Source: Streptomyces bacillaris (lineage in GTDB: Bacteria; Actinomycetota; Actinomycetes; Streptomycetales; Streptomycetaceae). Taken from it: a stretch of DNA of 64,000 bases. Positions within the stretch are counted from its first letter, which is position 1. Each line of letters begins with the position of its first letter. The DNA lies in NCBI RefSeq assembly GCF_003268675.1, contig NZ_CP029378.1, positions 5,084,001 through 5,148,000 on the forward strand, written 5' to 3'. This document shows positions 51,486-60,685 of the stretch, piece by piece. The notes beneath the pieces are model-generated. The model did not search any database. It saw only the letters and a list, made by a program, of their open reading frames with translations, and was not told where the DNA came from. The translations under genes and the position numbers were made by a program.

Positions 51486-53336
51486 ATGCGTACGTCGCGG
51501 GGGACGGGCGTACGTGGATGGCTGGAGCGGCCGGGGCCGCCGGAGCAGGTGGAGCGGGAACGGGTGGAACGCATGGAACGGACCGGTTCCGGTGGGCAGG
51601 ACGCGGAGCGGCGGCCGGGGGTTGACCTCGGGGCGGACGCGGACGCGGGGGCCGGGGCCGCTGGGGCGGCCGGTGAGACCGGGACGCGGACCGGGGACGG
51701 GGACCGTATGGAGCTGGGACGGGGCGCGGAGGAGGGCTCTGGTACGGGGGCGGGCGCGGGCGGCGGTGCGGGCTCCGGTTCCGGTTCCGGTTCCGGTACG
51801 GGGGCGGGCGGCGGCACCGGGTCCGGCTCGGGCGGCGGCTCAGGCTCCGGTACGGGGGCGGGCTCGGGCGGAGGCGGCAGCGCCGGTTCCGGCGGTCCCG
51901 GCTCCGGCGGCTCAGGTCCCGGCTCGGGCTCAGGATCCGGCGGTCCTGGTTCCGGCGGTCCTGGCTCCGGCTCCGGCGACGGCTCCGGTACGGGCGGAGG
52001 CGACGGTTCAGGTCCCGGAGGCGGCCCCTCCGGCCCCCGCCCCGGCCCCCTCGGCGGTGCGGGCCCGCTGGCCTCGTTCGCGTACACCGCCGCCGACGCG
52101 GAGAAACAGCGCGGCGTACGGCGGATGAAGCTCACGGCGACCGGCCTCCTTCTCTTCGTCGCGCTGGTCTACGTCCTGGCCACCTGGGCGGAGCACTCCG
52201 GGGTGACGGGCTGGCCGGGCTACGTCGCGGCGGCCGCCGAGGCGGGGATGGTGGGTGCGCTGGCGGACTGGTTCGCCGTCACGGCGCTCTTCCGGCGCCC
52301 GCTCGGCCTGCCCATCCCCCATACCGCCATCATCCCCACCAAGAAGGATCAGCTGGGACAGTCCCTCGGTTCCTTCGTCGGCGAGAACTTTCTCTCCGGG
52401 GACGTCATTCGTGACCGAATTCACGCCCTGGGGGTCGGCCGGAGGGTCGGCGCGTGGCTCGCGGAGCCGGCCAACGCCGACCGGGTCACAGCAGAGTTGG
52501 CGACCGCGCTGCGCGGCGCGCTCACGGTGCTGCGGGACTCCGACGTCCAGGCGGTCGTCGGTGAGGCCATCACCCGACGGGCCAACGCGGTGGAGGTCGG
52601 CCCCGGCCTCGGCAAGATGCTGGAGCGGGTGGTGGACGACGGCGGCCACCGCAAGGTCGTCGACCTCATCTGCGTACGGGCGCACGACTGGCTGGTGGAG
52701 CACGGCGACTCGGTGATGGAAGCGGTGCAGGGCGGGGCGCCCGGCTGGACGCCCCGGTTCGTGGACAAGCGGGTGGGGGAGCGGGTCTACAAGGAACTGC
52801 TGCGGTTCGTCACGGAGATGCGGGACATGCCGGGCCACCCGGCGCGCGCCTCCATCGACACCTTCCTCACCGACTTCGCGGCCGACCTCCAGAGCGACGC
52901 CGACACCCGGGCCCGGGTGGAGCGGCTGAAGTCGGAGATCCTGGGCCGGAGCGAGGTGCAGGACGTCATCGCGTCGGCCTGGTCCTCCGTCCGTACGATG
53001 CTCCTCGCGGCGGCCGAGGACGAGCGCAGCGAACTCCGCCTGCGCGCCCGCGCCTCCCTGATGTCGCTGGGCGCCAAGCTGGCGGCCGACGAGCGGCTCC
53101 AGGGCAAGGTGGACGGCTGGCTGGAGGAGGCGGCGGTCCATGTGGTCACGCGGTACCGGGCCGAGATCACCTCGCTGATCAGCGAGACGGTGGCGAGCTG
53201 GGACGCCGACCAGACGTCGAAGAAGATCGAGGCGCACATCGGCCGCGACCTCCAGTTCATCCGCATCAACGGCACGGTCGTCGGCGCGCTGGCGGGCCTG
53301 GCGATCCACACGGTGTCGCGGGCACTGGGAGGCTGA
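51486..53336 (+). CDS. DUF445 family membrane protein with long Gly/Ser-rich N-terminal region
   Basis: 616 residues if it begins at ATG 51486 (AGCAGGGA upstream); ATG 51573 and 51708 are alternatives. About 110 codons (51730-52060) are an extreme Gly/Ser/Thr low-complexity run (units such as GSGSGSGTGAGG). The DUF445 domain starts near FAYTAADAEKQRGVRRMKLTATGLLLFVALVYVLATWAE and continues with GALADWFAVTALFRRPLGLPIPHTAIIPTKKDQLGQSLGSFVGENFL. DUF445 proteins (YheB-like) are membrane-associated, helical, of unknown role. Confidence 0.85.
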   Translation: MRTSRGTGVRGWLERPGPPEQVERERVERMERTGSGGQDAERRPGVDLGADADAGAGAAGAAGETGTRTGDGDRMELGRGAEEGSGTGAGAGGGAGSGSGSGSGTGAGGGTGSGSGGGSGSGTGAGSGGGGSAGSGGPGSGGSGPGSGSGSGGPGSGGPGSGSGDGSGTGGGDGSGPGGGPSGPRPGPLGGAGPLASFAYTAADAEKQRGVRRMKLTATGLLLFVALVYVLATWAEHSGVTGWPGYVAAAAEAGMVGALADWFAVTALFRRPLGLPIPHTAIIPTKKDQLGQSLGSFVGENFLSGDVIRDRIHALGVGRRVGAWLAEPANADRVTAELATALRGALTVLRDSDVQAVVGEAITRRANAVEVGPGLGKMLERVVDDGGHRKVVDLICVRAHDWLVEHGDSVMEAVQGGAPGWTPRFVDKRVGERVYKELLRFVTEMRDMPGHPARASIDTFLTDFAADLQSDADTRARVERLKSEILGRSEVQDVIASAWSSVRTMLLAAAEDERSELRLRARASLMSLGAKLAADERLQGKVDGWLEEAAVHVVTRYRAEITSLISETVASWDADQTSKKIEAHIGRDLQFIRINGTVVGALAGLAIHTVSRALGG

Positions 53337-53375
53337 GCCCGGCCCCCGGCCTCCCCCGGGCTCCTGGCCGGGGTT

Positions 53376-53415
53376 CCGGGTGCGTACCCGTCCTGTCGTA
53401 CGGATACGCACCCGG
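53376..53415. terminator. Hairpin terminator between DUF445 and psuG
   Basis: CCGGGTGCGTA (53376-53386) pairs with TACGCACCCGG (53405-53415), with inner GTAC-containing symmetry (CGTACCC...TCGTACGG). Serves two convergent genes and forms the left boundary of the accessory biosynthetic block. Confidence 0.75.
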
Positions 53416-53505
53416 CTTACACGGGGGAGTTGCCCGGTAGTACGGGCCCGGTGGCCCCCGTGTTCAACGCGCCGAGGTTTTACTCGGGTCGCTTCACGGC
53501 CCCCG

Positions 53506-54447
53506 TCAGGAACCGGCGTTCACGTGCCGGGCGTAGGCGGCGGCCAGCCTGCCCCCGGTCTCGGCGGTGGAGATGAGGACCGCCATGTTGGCCTGGGCGG
53601 TCCGGCCCCCGGTCGCCCGGTCGACGGCCCGCATCAGGTACTTGGTGAGCCCCTGGCCGCTCACCCCGTCCCGCTCCGCCTGGGCGAGCGCCTCCGTGAT
53701 CGCCCGCTCGGCCTCGGCGGAGTCCACCGCGTCCTCGGGGCGCGGCGGCGTGGTGATGACCACCGAACCGGGGTGGCCGGCCGCCCAGTGGGTGGCGACG
53801 ATCCGGGCGAGCAGATCGTCGTCGTCCACCCGGTGCGGGGAGCGCACCCCGCTGGAGGCGCAGTAGAAGGCCGGGAAGTCGTCGGAGCCGGTGGAGATCA
53901 CCGGGACGCACTGGGTCTCCAGGTACTCCATGGTCAGCTTCAGGTCCAGGATCATCTTGGCGCCCGCGCAGACGACCGCCACCTTGGACCGGGTGAGCTG
54001 GATCAGGTCCGAGGAGACGTCCATCGTCGTCTGCGCGCCCCGGTGGACCCCGCCGAGCCCGGCCGAGGCGAAGAACGGGATGCCGGCGAGTTCGGCGGCG
54101 ACCAGGGAGGAGGCGACGGTGGTGGCGCCCCGGCCGCCCCGGGCCAGGACGACCGGCAGGTCACGGCTGGAGACCTTCGGGATGCCGGGCTCGGAGGCGA
54201 AGCGCTCGATGTCGTCGTCGGTCATGCCGACCCGGATCGCCCCGCCGTCCAGGCAGATGGTGGCGGGCACGGCCCCGCCCTTGCGTACGGCGGCCTCGAC
54301 CTTGTGGGCGGTCTCCGCGTTGTCCGGGTAGGCCAGGCCGTGGGTGATGACGTTGGACTCCAGCGCGACGACCGGGCGGCCTTCGTGCAGGGCCTCGCGG
54401 ACCTCTTCGGTGGGGATGGCGGGGATGGTGGGTGTTGCGGGGGCCAT
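53506..54447 (-). CDS. Pseudouridine-5'-phosphate glycosidase (IndA/PsuG-like C-glycosynthase)
   Basis: 313 residues. Family motifs: VVALESNVITHGLAYPDNAETAHKVEAAVRKGGAVPATICLDGGAIRVGM, RDLPVVLARGGRGATTVASSLVAAELAGI, FFASAGLGGVHRGAQTTMDVSSDL and GQGLTKYLMRAVDRATGG. The fold makes or breaks a C-C glycosidic bond between uracil-type bases and ribose 5-phosphate. Next to an indigoidine-type NRPS it most likely acts as the C-glycosynthase of a minimycin-like C-nucleoside pathway rather than in housekeeping pseudouridine breakdown. Probably cotranscribed with the NRPS (73-base gap). Confidence 0.93.
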   Translation of the reverse strand: MAPATPTIPAIPTEEVREALHEGRPVVALESNVITHGLAYPDNAETAHKVEAAVRKGGAVPATICLDGGAIRVGMTDDDIERFASEPGIPKVSSRDLPVVLARGGRGATTVASSLVAAELAGIPFFASAGLGGVHRGAQTTMDVSSDLIQLTRSKVAVVCAGAKMILDLKLTMEYLETQCVPVISTGSDDFPAFYCASSGVRSPHRVDDDDLLARIVATHWAAGHPGSVVITTPPRPEDAVDSAEAERAITEALAQAERDGVSGQGLTKYLMRAVDRATGGRTAQANMAVLISTAETGGRLAAAYARHVNAGS

Positions 54448-54520
54448 GGATCTCCTTCGGTGGTGGTGTGCGGGATGGGTCGGGTCCGTACCGCTGCTGC
54501 GGCGGGCAGACGGCGAAGGG

Positions 54521-57500
54521 TTACGGGAAGACGTCCAGGGCGCGGATCCCGGCGAGCAGTTCGGCCACCCCGTGCTCCTTCAGCACCTCGTAGTGGTCGC
54601 CGGTGAGGGGGACGATCCGGGGCGGCTCGGCGGAGTAGCCGGAGCTGTCCTCCAGGAACGAGTAGTCGTCGCCCCGCGCCTTGAAGACCGTCACGGGGGC
54701 CTCGACCCGGCGCTCCCGCAGTTCGCGGAAGGTGTACTCGAACTCGTAGGTGGCGGACACGACTTGGGTGATGCGGCGGATCGTCCCCTCGCTGAGCGCG
54801 GGCATGGTGCGGTGCACGAACGCGACGAAGGAGTCCTCGTCGGTGGTCTCGCGCAGGCAGGCCTCCACGGCGGGGCCGTGAGTGGTCCCGGCGAAGACGG
54901 AGTGGAGGATGGTGACGTAGACCGGGTTGGCGAACGACGCCTCCCGGCCCCACCGCCGGCCGTCCTCCGTACGGACACGGGGGTTGCCGGGGCAGATCAG
55001 CAGCAGGTTCTCCACCTTCTCGCCCGTCTGCTCCAACTGCCAGGCGGCCTCGAAGGCGACCCGGGCGCCGAAGGAGTAACCCCACAGCGTGTACGGGCCG
55101 TTGGGCTGGATCCGGCGGATCTCGGCGATGTCCGCCTCCGCCATGCGCCGGATGGTGGCGTGGGGCGTCTCGCCCTCGTTGATGCCGTACGCCTGCACGC
55201 CCGTCACCGAGCGCTCGCCGTCGAAGCCCAGCGCGAGGGTGCGCAGGTTCATCGGGTAGCCGCCGAGGCCGGGCCAGGCGAAGACCTGGGAGGGCGCCCT
55301 GTCGGAGTTGAGCCGCACCAGCCGGGAGGCGGCGGGCGCGGCGGCGCGGTCGTCGATACGGGCCGCCAGCCCGGCCAGGGTCGGGGTCTCGAAGAGGCTC
55401 TGGAGCGGGAGCTTGGTCCCGAAGCGCCGGTTGATCCGGTTCACCAGGGCCACGGAGTGCAGGGAGTTGCCGCCGGAGGAGAAGAACTCGTCCCTAGTGG
55501 AGACCTCTTCGTACCCCAGCAGCCGCCCCCACTCGGCGGCCAGCCACCGTTCGGTCGGCGTCTCCGGCTCGATGTGCGCGGCGGTGTTCCCGCTGCTGAC
55601 CACCTCCGGCAGCAGCGCGGTGGCCTTGAGGTCGGTCTTGCCGTTGGCGGTGACCGGCAGCCGGTCCACCACGACCACCCGCGAGGGGACCATGTAGTCG
55701 GGGAGGAACTGCGCGGCGTCGTCCCGGATCATCTCGGCCGGGCCCTTGGTGTGCACGGCGTCCTCGTTCATGCCCTCGTGCTCGGCCTGGGCCTCGGAGA
55801 CCGGGCCGCCGACGAAGAAGTACGAAGCCGGGGCGGCCGGGGCCGAGGCGCGCCGCAGCAGGTCGTCCAGGCGCTGCGAGGCCGGGAGCGGATGGCCGGT
55901 GCGCGAGGAGTAGCCGGAGGACATCAGCCCCGTACCCGGCACGCGCTGGAGGTGGTGCAGCAGGGTCCCGAGCACCATGTACTGGCGCCAGGCGTCCTCC
56001 GTACGCGCGACGGCGCTGATCCCGAAGGAAGCCCGGTCGTAGACGCCCTGGTTGATCGCGATGACGTGCCGCCGCTCCACCACCTCGTCGCCCAGCCGCA
56101 CCAGCGCGCCGTCCTCGTGGCGGTAGAGCCCGCCCGGCAGCCCGTCGACCCGGTCGCCGTGCGCCTGGACGTACAGCTCGGTCTCTGCCGGGCGCGGGCG
56201 CCCGTCGTACGGGACAACCGCGAAGGTGCCCAGGTAGTGGTCCTCCTCCGCCACGTCGAGCCGTGCCTTCGCCTCGGGAGTGAAGCCGTCGGGCCGGACC
56301 GTGAGGCCGAGGCCGGGCAGCACCTCCTCCAGGACGCCGAGCATGTGCCCGGCCTCGAACTCCAGCACCTCGACGATGTTGTTCTTGTAGACCGGCTCGA
56401 TGGCCCGCCGCTTGCCCAGGAAGTGGACCTTCAGACCGGGTTCGCCGCCCGGGGCGGGGTGGTCGCCGACGCGTACGAGGGTGTGGTCGGCCGGGTGGTG
56501 GTAGTAGACGCCCGACAGTCCGGCCACCCCGTCGGCCTCGAGGTAGAGCTGGGTGGCGTAGAGGGCTCCGGGGGAGGCGTAGGCGTACTTGGGCAGCAGC
56601 CGTTCGGGGCTGCGGTGCGGCCCCAACCAGCGGAGCAGCGCCCCGAGTTCGGACGCGGTCAGCTCCCCGGGGGTGCGCGGGGGAGCGGCCGGGGGCTGCG
56701 GCGGGGCGAGGAGGGCGCGGAGCCCGTCGAGGGTGGCGCGCCCGCCCTCGTAGAACCGGTACGACTTGCGGGCGAAGGCGGCCCGCCGCTGCTCGGGCGT
56801 CGCCTCGGCACCGGCGAGTCGGACGACCGGGCGCCCGGTGAGCTCGACGGGCTCGCGCAGCCCGGGGTCCGCGAGCTGGGCCTTCACCTGGAGCTTGGAG
56901 GACTTCGACTGGTGGTGCGCGGCGTCGGAGCGGCCCTGGTCCATCACCGCCGCCGTGTGCTCGTTGAGTTCGACCGCGGCGACGAGGACCTGGGAGCCGG
57001 TGCGGGGGTTGTCGGTCACCACGGCGGCGGCCTTGCGCACCCAGGTGTGCTCCTCGACCCGTGAGGCGACCTCCTCCAACTCGACGCGGTAGCCCCGCAG
57101 TTTGACCTGGTTGTCGGTGCGGCCCTCGTACTGGATCGTGCCGTCGGCGTTCCACCGGGCGAGGTCGCCCGTACGGTACAGCCGCTCGGCCGGGACGTAC
57201 GGCGAGACGGTGAACCGCTCCCGGGTCACCTCCGGACGCCCCAGGTAGCCGCGGGCCAACTGGACGCCACCGATGAAGAGTTCACCGCTCCGGCCGGGCT
57301 CCACGGGGCGGAGGCTCTCGTCCAGGATGTGGCAGGTGACGTCGTCGGCCGGCCGGCCGATGGGGAGGATGTGCAGGCTCGCGTCGTCGAGGGAGGCCGG
57401 GTCGACGAGCAGGGAGGTCGCGTTGATGGTGGCCTCGGTCGGGCCGTAGAGGTTGATCAGGGAGACGTCGGGCAGGGCGCGGAGCAGCTCCTGCGCGAGG

Positions 57501-58426
57501 GTCCGGGTGAGCGCCTCGCCGCCGGAGAAGATCCTGGTCAGGGTGGTGCAGGTGGCGAGTTCACCGCTGTCGACGAGGGCCCGCAGCAGGGTGGGGACGC
57601 CCTGGAGGGAGGTGACGCCGTACGCGTGGATCGTGTCGATGATCGCCTGCGGGTCGCGGAACGACCCCGGCGGGCTCATCACCACCCGGGCCCCCGCCGC
57701 GCAGGCGAGCACCTCCCACTGCGCCGCGTCGAAGCTGACCGGGGTCTTCTGCAGGACCGAGACCTCGGGGCCGAGATAGCCGCTGCGCTCCAGCCACCTC
57801 AACTGCGCGACGACACTGCGGTGTTCGATCATCACGCCCTTGGGGCTGCCTGTGCTGCCGGAGGTGTGGATGACGTAGGCGAGATGGTCCGCGCGCGGCT
57901 CGGGGAGGGGGTGGGCAAGCTTTCCGGCGCTTCCGGGGCCTTCCGGGGCGGCGGGGGCCGTGGCTTCGTCGACGGTGACCACCGTGGTCCCCTCGGGGAC
58001 CAGGCCGGTCAGCCGGGCGCGTAAGTGCGGCTGGGTGACGACCACGCCGACGCCCGCGTCGGAGGCCATGTAACGCAGCCGCGAGTCGGGGTAGTCGGGC
58101 GAGAGCGGCAGATAGGCGGCGCCCGCGGCGAGGATGCCCCACACGCCCGTCACCAGATCGGCGGAGGGCTCCACGAAGAGCCCGACACAGCTGTCGGGCG
58201 CGACACCCGCGCCGACCAGATGGGAGCCCAACCGCTCAGCGGAGGAGTGGAGTTGACCGAAGGTGAGGCGGCTCTCCGTCGATATGACGGCGATCTCGTC
58301 GCGCCGCTCGCGGGCTTGGTGACGGAGCAGGTCCGGCAGGGTCGGCAGGGTCGGCAGGGCGGTGCGCTGCTGAGGTATGCCGGGCGTCGGCTGTTGTCTG
58401 GCGGGTGTCGAGGTGCTGGTGCTCAT
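54521..58426 (-). CDS. Indigoidine-synthetase-type NRPS (A-Ox-T-TE)
   Basis: 1301 residues, matching the length of BpsA/IndC. Adenylation: YVIHTSGSTGSPKGV (184-198), NLYGPTEATI (325-334), YRTGDLARW (418-425), KLRGYRVELEEV (442-453), NGKTDLKA (928-935). The ten specificity positions read D233 A234 W237 Q275 F300 G302 L326 I334 N335 K930, the code I recall for L-glutamine activation by indigoidine synthetases. A SagB-like oxidase domain (about 500-880) is inserted before the last A motif. Carrier Ser988 in GGNSLHS; thioesterase Ser1118 in GYSFG. It should cyclise and oxidise glutamine to the pigment monomer. One TTA codon (residue 135). Confidence 0.96.
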   Translation of the reverse strand: MSTSTSTPARQQPTPGIPQQRTALPTLPTLPDLLRHQARERRDEIAVISTESRLTFGQLHSSAERLGSHLVGAGVAPDSCVGLFVEPSADLVTGVWGILAAGAAYLPLSPDYPDSRLRYMASDAGVGVVVTQPHLRARLTGLVPEGTTVVTVDEATAPAAPEGPGSAGKLAHPLPEPRADHLAYVIHTSGSTGSPKGVMIEHRSVVAQLRWLERSGYLGPEVSVLQKTPVSFDAAQWEVLACAAGARVVMSPPGSFRDPQAIIDTIHAYGVTSLQGVPTLLRALVDSGELATCTTLTRIFSGGEALTRTLAQELLRALPDVSLINLYGPTEATINATSLLVDPASLDDASLHILPIGRPADDVTCHILDESLRPVEPGRSGELFIGGVQLARGYLGRPEVTRERFTVSPYVPAERLYRTGDLARWNADGTIQYEGRTDNQVKLRGYRVELEEVASRVEEHTWVRKAAAVVTDNPRTGSQVLVAAVELNEHTAAVMDQGRSDAAHHQSKSSKLQVKAQLADPGLREPVELTGRPVVRLAGAEATPEQRRAAFARKSYRFYEGGRATLDGLRALLAPPQPPAAPPRTPGELTASELGALLRWLGPHRSPERLLPKYAYASPGALYATQLYLEADGVAGLSGVYYHHPADHTLVRVGDHPAPGGEPGLKVHFLGKRRAIEPVYKNNIVEVLEFEAGHMLGVLEEVLPGLGLTVRPDGFTPEAKARLDVAEEDHYLGTFAVVPYDGRPRPAETELYVQAHGDRVDGLPGGLYRHEDGALVRLGDEVVERRHVIAINQGVYDRASFGISAVARTEDAWRQYMVLGTLLHHLQRVPGTGLMSSGYSSRTGHPLPASQRLDDLLRRASAPAAPASYFFVGGPVSEAQAEHEGMNEDAVHTKGPAEMIRDDAAQFLPDYMVPSRVVVVDRLPVTANGKTDLKATALLPEVVSSGNTAAHIEPETPTERWLAAEWGRLLGYEEVSTRDEFFSSGGNSLHSVALVNRINRRFGTKLPLQSLFETPTLAGLAARIDDRAAAPAASRLVRLNSDRAPSQVFAWPGLGGYPMNLRTLALGFDGERSVTGVQAYGINEGETPHATIRRMAEADIAEIRRIQPNGPYTLWGYSFGARVAFEAAWQLEQTGEKVENLLLICPGNPRVRTEDGRRWGREASFANPVYVTILHSVFAGTTHGPAVEACLRETTDEDSFVAFVHRTMPALSEGTIRRITQVVSATYEFEYTFRELRERRVEAPVTVFKARGDDYSFLEDSSGYSAEPPRIVPLTGDHYEVLKEHGVAELLAGIRALDVFP

Positions 58427-58821
58427 CTCTGAAATCCCCCGGGGGAGTGTGATCTGCGGTGGGTCCGGCCGTGCCGGGCAGGGTGCGCCGGTGCCGGCTG
58501 AGGCTGATCGTGCGAGGTGAACTCATGGGCTGGGGCGCCCTGCCGCGCCCTGTCACCGAGGTGCGGCGGCAGGGCGGGGCAGGCCCGGCCACCGGCCTGG
58601 CGGCAGCAGGGCATGGCCCGTCGGCCGGGCGGCCGGGGCATGGCTGATCGGAGGACCGGGGAGAACCGTCTGTCCCGGCCCGCAGGCGAGAGGGAGGAGG
58701 CCGGACGCGCACGGAATCGCGCGCCGGGGATCCGCGCGGTGGTACGGCGCGGAGGATCGGGTGCGCGCCGGTCAGGGCGCGGATGGTCCGGCGGGTGGCT
58801 GGGCGGCTACCCGGCGCGTGG
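58427..58821. other. Intergenic region between NRPS and HAD phosphatase genes
   Basis: 395 bases without a credible gene. On the minus strand a GGGGGA ribosome-binding run sits 9 bases before the NRPS ATG. The string GGCTACCCGGCGCG occurs twice (58805-58818 and 58820-58833), the second copy overlapping the end of the HAD gene. A separate NRPS promoter may lie here. Confidence 0.4.
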
Positions 58822-59484
58822 CTACCCGGCGCGGAGGATCTGTGCGACGGCTGCGGGGAAGTCCGCCACCGTCCAGGTGGGTTTCACCGCGGCCAGCTGG
58901 GCGGCCGAGTGGATGCCGTAGGTGACGGCCACACTCCGCATCCCGGCGTTGTGGGCCATGGAGATGTCGTGCGTGGTGTCACCGACCATGACGGCCCGCC
59001 CGGCGGGGTGCCCCAGCTCGGCGGCGATCAACAGCCCGGTCTCCGGGGCGGGTTTGGGCTCGGTGACGGCGTCCGCGCCGACGACCATGGCGAAGTGGTC
59101 CCGGATGCCCGCCGATGTGAGCAGCACCTCGGCGCTGGCGGTGTGCTTGCTGGTGGCGATGGCGAGGACGAGGCCCGCAGCGCGCAGTTCGGCCAGCCCG
59201 TCGGCCACTCCGGGATACAGCAGCGACTTGGCCTTGGGCACGATCTGCTCGCGGTAGAGCCGCTGGTAGCACGGTACGGCCGCCTCGACCGTGGCGGCGT
59301 CCGCCGAGGCCCCGATGAGCTGGGCGAACGCCTTCTCCAGGGGCAGCCCGATGGTGGCCCGGATCTCCTCGGGGAAGACGGCCGGGACGCCCAGGGCGGC
59401 GAGGGTGGCGGTGAAGTTCTCGACGATGGCGTTCGGGGTGTCGACGAGGGTGCCGTCGAGGTCGAACAGGACCGGCCGCGTCAT
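58822..59484 (-). CDS. HAD superfamily phosphatase (IndB/MinC-N-like)
   Basis: 220 residues. HAD motifs: DLDGTLVDT (nucleophile and acid Asp), AIATSKHTAS (Thr/Ser and following Lys region), KPAPETG and MVGDTTHDISMAHNAG (acidic pair). Indigoidine and minimycin clusters encode such a phosphatase next to the glycosidase; in the minimycin pathway a homologous domain removes the 5'-phosphate of the C-nucleotide, which also serves self-protection (from memory). Its ATG overlaps the stop codon of the transporter in the alternative frame (ATGA), indicating coupling. Confidence 0.9.
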   Translation of the reverse strand: MTRPVLFDLDGTLVDTPNAIVENFTATLAALGVPAVFPEEIRATIGLPLEKAFAQLIGASADAATVEAAVPCYQRLYREQIVPKAKSLLYPGVADGLAELRAAGLVLAIATSKHTASAEVLLTSAGIRDHFAMVVGADAVTEPKPAPETGLLIAAELGHPAGRAVMVGDTTHDISMAHNAGMRSVAVTYGIHSAAQLAAVKPTWTVADFPAAVAQILRAG

Positions 59485-60685
59485 GACTGCTCCCCTTCCG
59501 TGGTCTGCCGGGGCGAATGGGCGGCCGGGCGGGTGCCGGCCTCGGTGGTGGGTGGCGCGGGGTGGGCGGGCCCGGCCTCGGGGGAGGCAGGGGGTGGGTG
59601 GGCGCGGTGGCGGTGGGACCGTCGGGCCTCGCCGCCCCGGCTGCTGTGGGCGTCCCGGCCGTGGCGGGACCGCCGGGTGGTGCGGCCGCTGCGGCGGCCC
59701 CGGCTGTTGTGGCCGCCCCGGCCGCGACCGGACCGCCGGGTCGTACGCCGGTGGTCCCCGGCGAGGGTCCGGCCGCCCCCGTGCTCCCCGGCGACGGTCC
59801 GGCCGCCCCGCGGGCCACCCGGGCCTCGCGTGCGGTCGACCGCTGGGCGAGCAGGACCGCGGTCACCACGGCGACGGCCCCGGCGCCCTGGATCAGCGTC
59901 AGCCCCTCCCGCAGGAAGAGGAACCCGAGGATGGTGGCGGCGAGCGGGCTGGCGAAGCCGAGGAGCGACACGGTCAGGGCGGGCAGCCGCTCGATACCGC
60001 GGAACCAGACGGCGTACGCGAGCAGCGCACCGACCAGGCTGAGGTAGGCGAACCCGGCGAGGTTGGTCCAGGTCACCCGGTCGGGAAGGCCCTCGCCCAG
60101 CAGGGTCACCGGGGCGATCAGCAGCCCGCCCGCGGCGAGCTGCCACCCGGTGAAGGTGAGCAGCCCGACCCCCGGGGGCCGGCCCCAGTGCTTGGTCAGG
60201 ACGATGCCCGACGCCATGCACACCGCACCGCCGAGCCCGGCGACCACGCCGATCGTGTCGAGCCCGGCCTCGGGCCCGAGGACCAGCATGCCGACGCCGG
60301 CCGTGCCGAGCACACAGGCCCAGACCTGCCAGCCGCGGATCGCCGTACGCAGCAGCAGCGCGGAGAGCAGCAGGACGAAGACCGGCTGGACGGAGCCGAC
60401 GAGCGCGGCGACCCCGCCGGGCAGGTGGTAGGCGGCGACGAAGAGGAGGTAGAAGAAGACCCCGATGTTCAGGGCCCCCAGCACCAGGATCCGCCACCAC
60501 CAGTGACCCTGCGGAAGCTGCCGCCCCGCCAGCGTGAGGATCAGCCCACCGGGCAGCGCGCGCACGGCGGCGGCGAGGAGCGGGCGGTCCGGCGGCAGGA
60601 GCTGGGTGGTCACCAGATAGGTGCTGCCCCAGACGACGGGGGCGAGGACGGTGAGCGCGGAGTCGAGTCCGACACGCTGTTTCAT
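59481..60685 (-). CDS. EamA/DMT family exporter, apparent frameshift near its C terminus
   Basis: Ten membrane helices from MKQRVGLDSALTVLAPVVWGSTYLVTTQ to GAVAVVTAVLLAQ (about residues 1-285), a drug/metabolite transporter fold, likely exporting the cluster product. A low-complexity Ala/Gly/Pro tail follows. The frame of the membrane part does not stop at the HAD gene but runs on to 58979 over the HAD gene in another frame. A neighbouring frame carries a sensible tail ending TTEGEQS with a stop at 59481 that overlaps the HAD start. A single missing base in one of the G runs at 59580-59594 would connect them. Coordinates assume that. Confidence 0.8.

Noticed and set aside
54344..57064. 906-codon plus-strand open frame opposite the NRPS
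   Set aside because: Antisense shadow of the NRPS frame with low-complexity Val/Gly/Arg/His composition; the NRPS motifs on the other strand are decisive.
58979..59480. C-terminal 170-residue extension of the EamA exporter
   Set aside because: It overlaps the HAD gene on the same strand in another frame and is Arg/His/Gly-rich; better explained by a frameshift.
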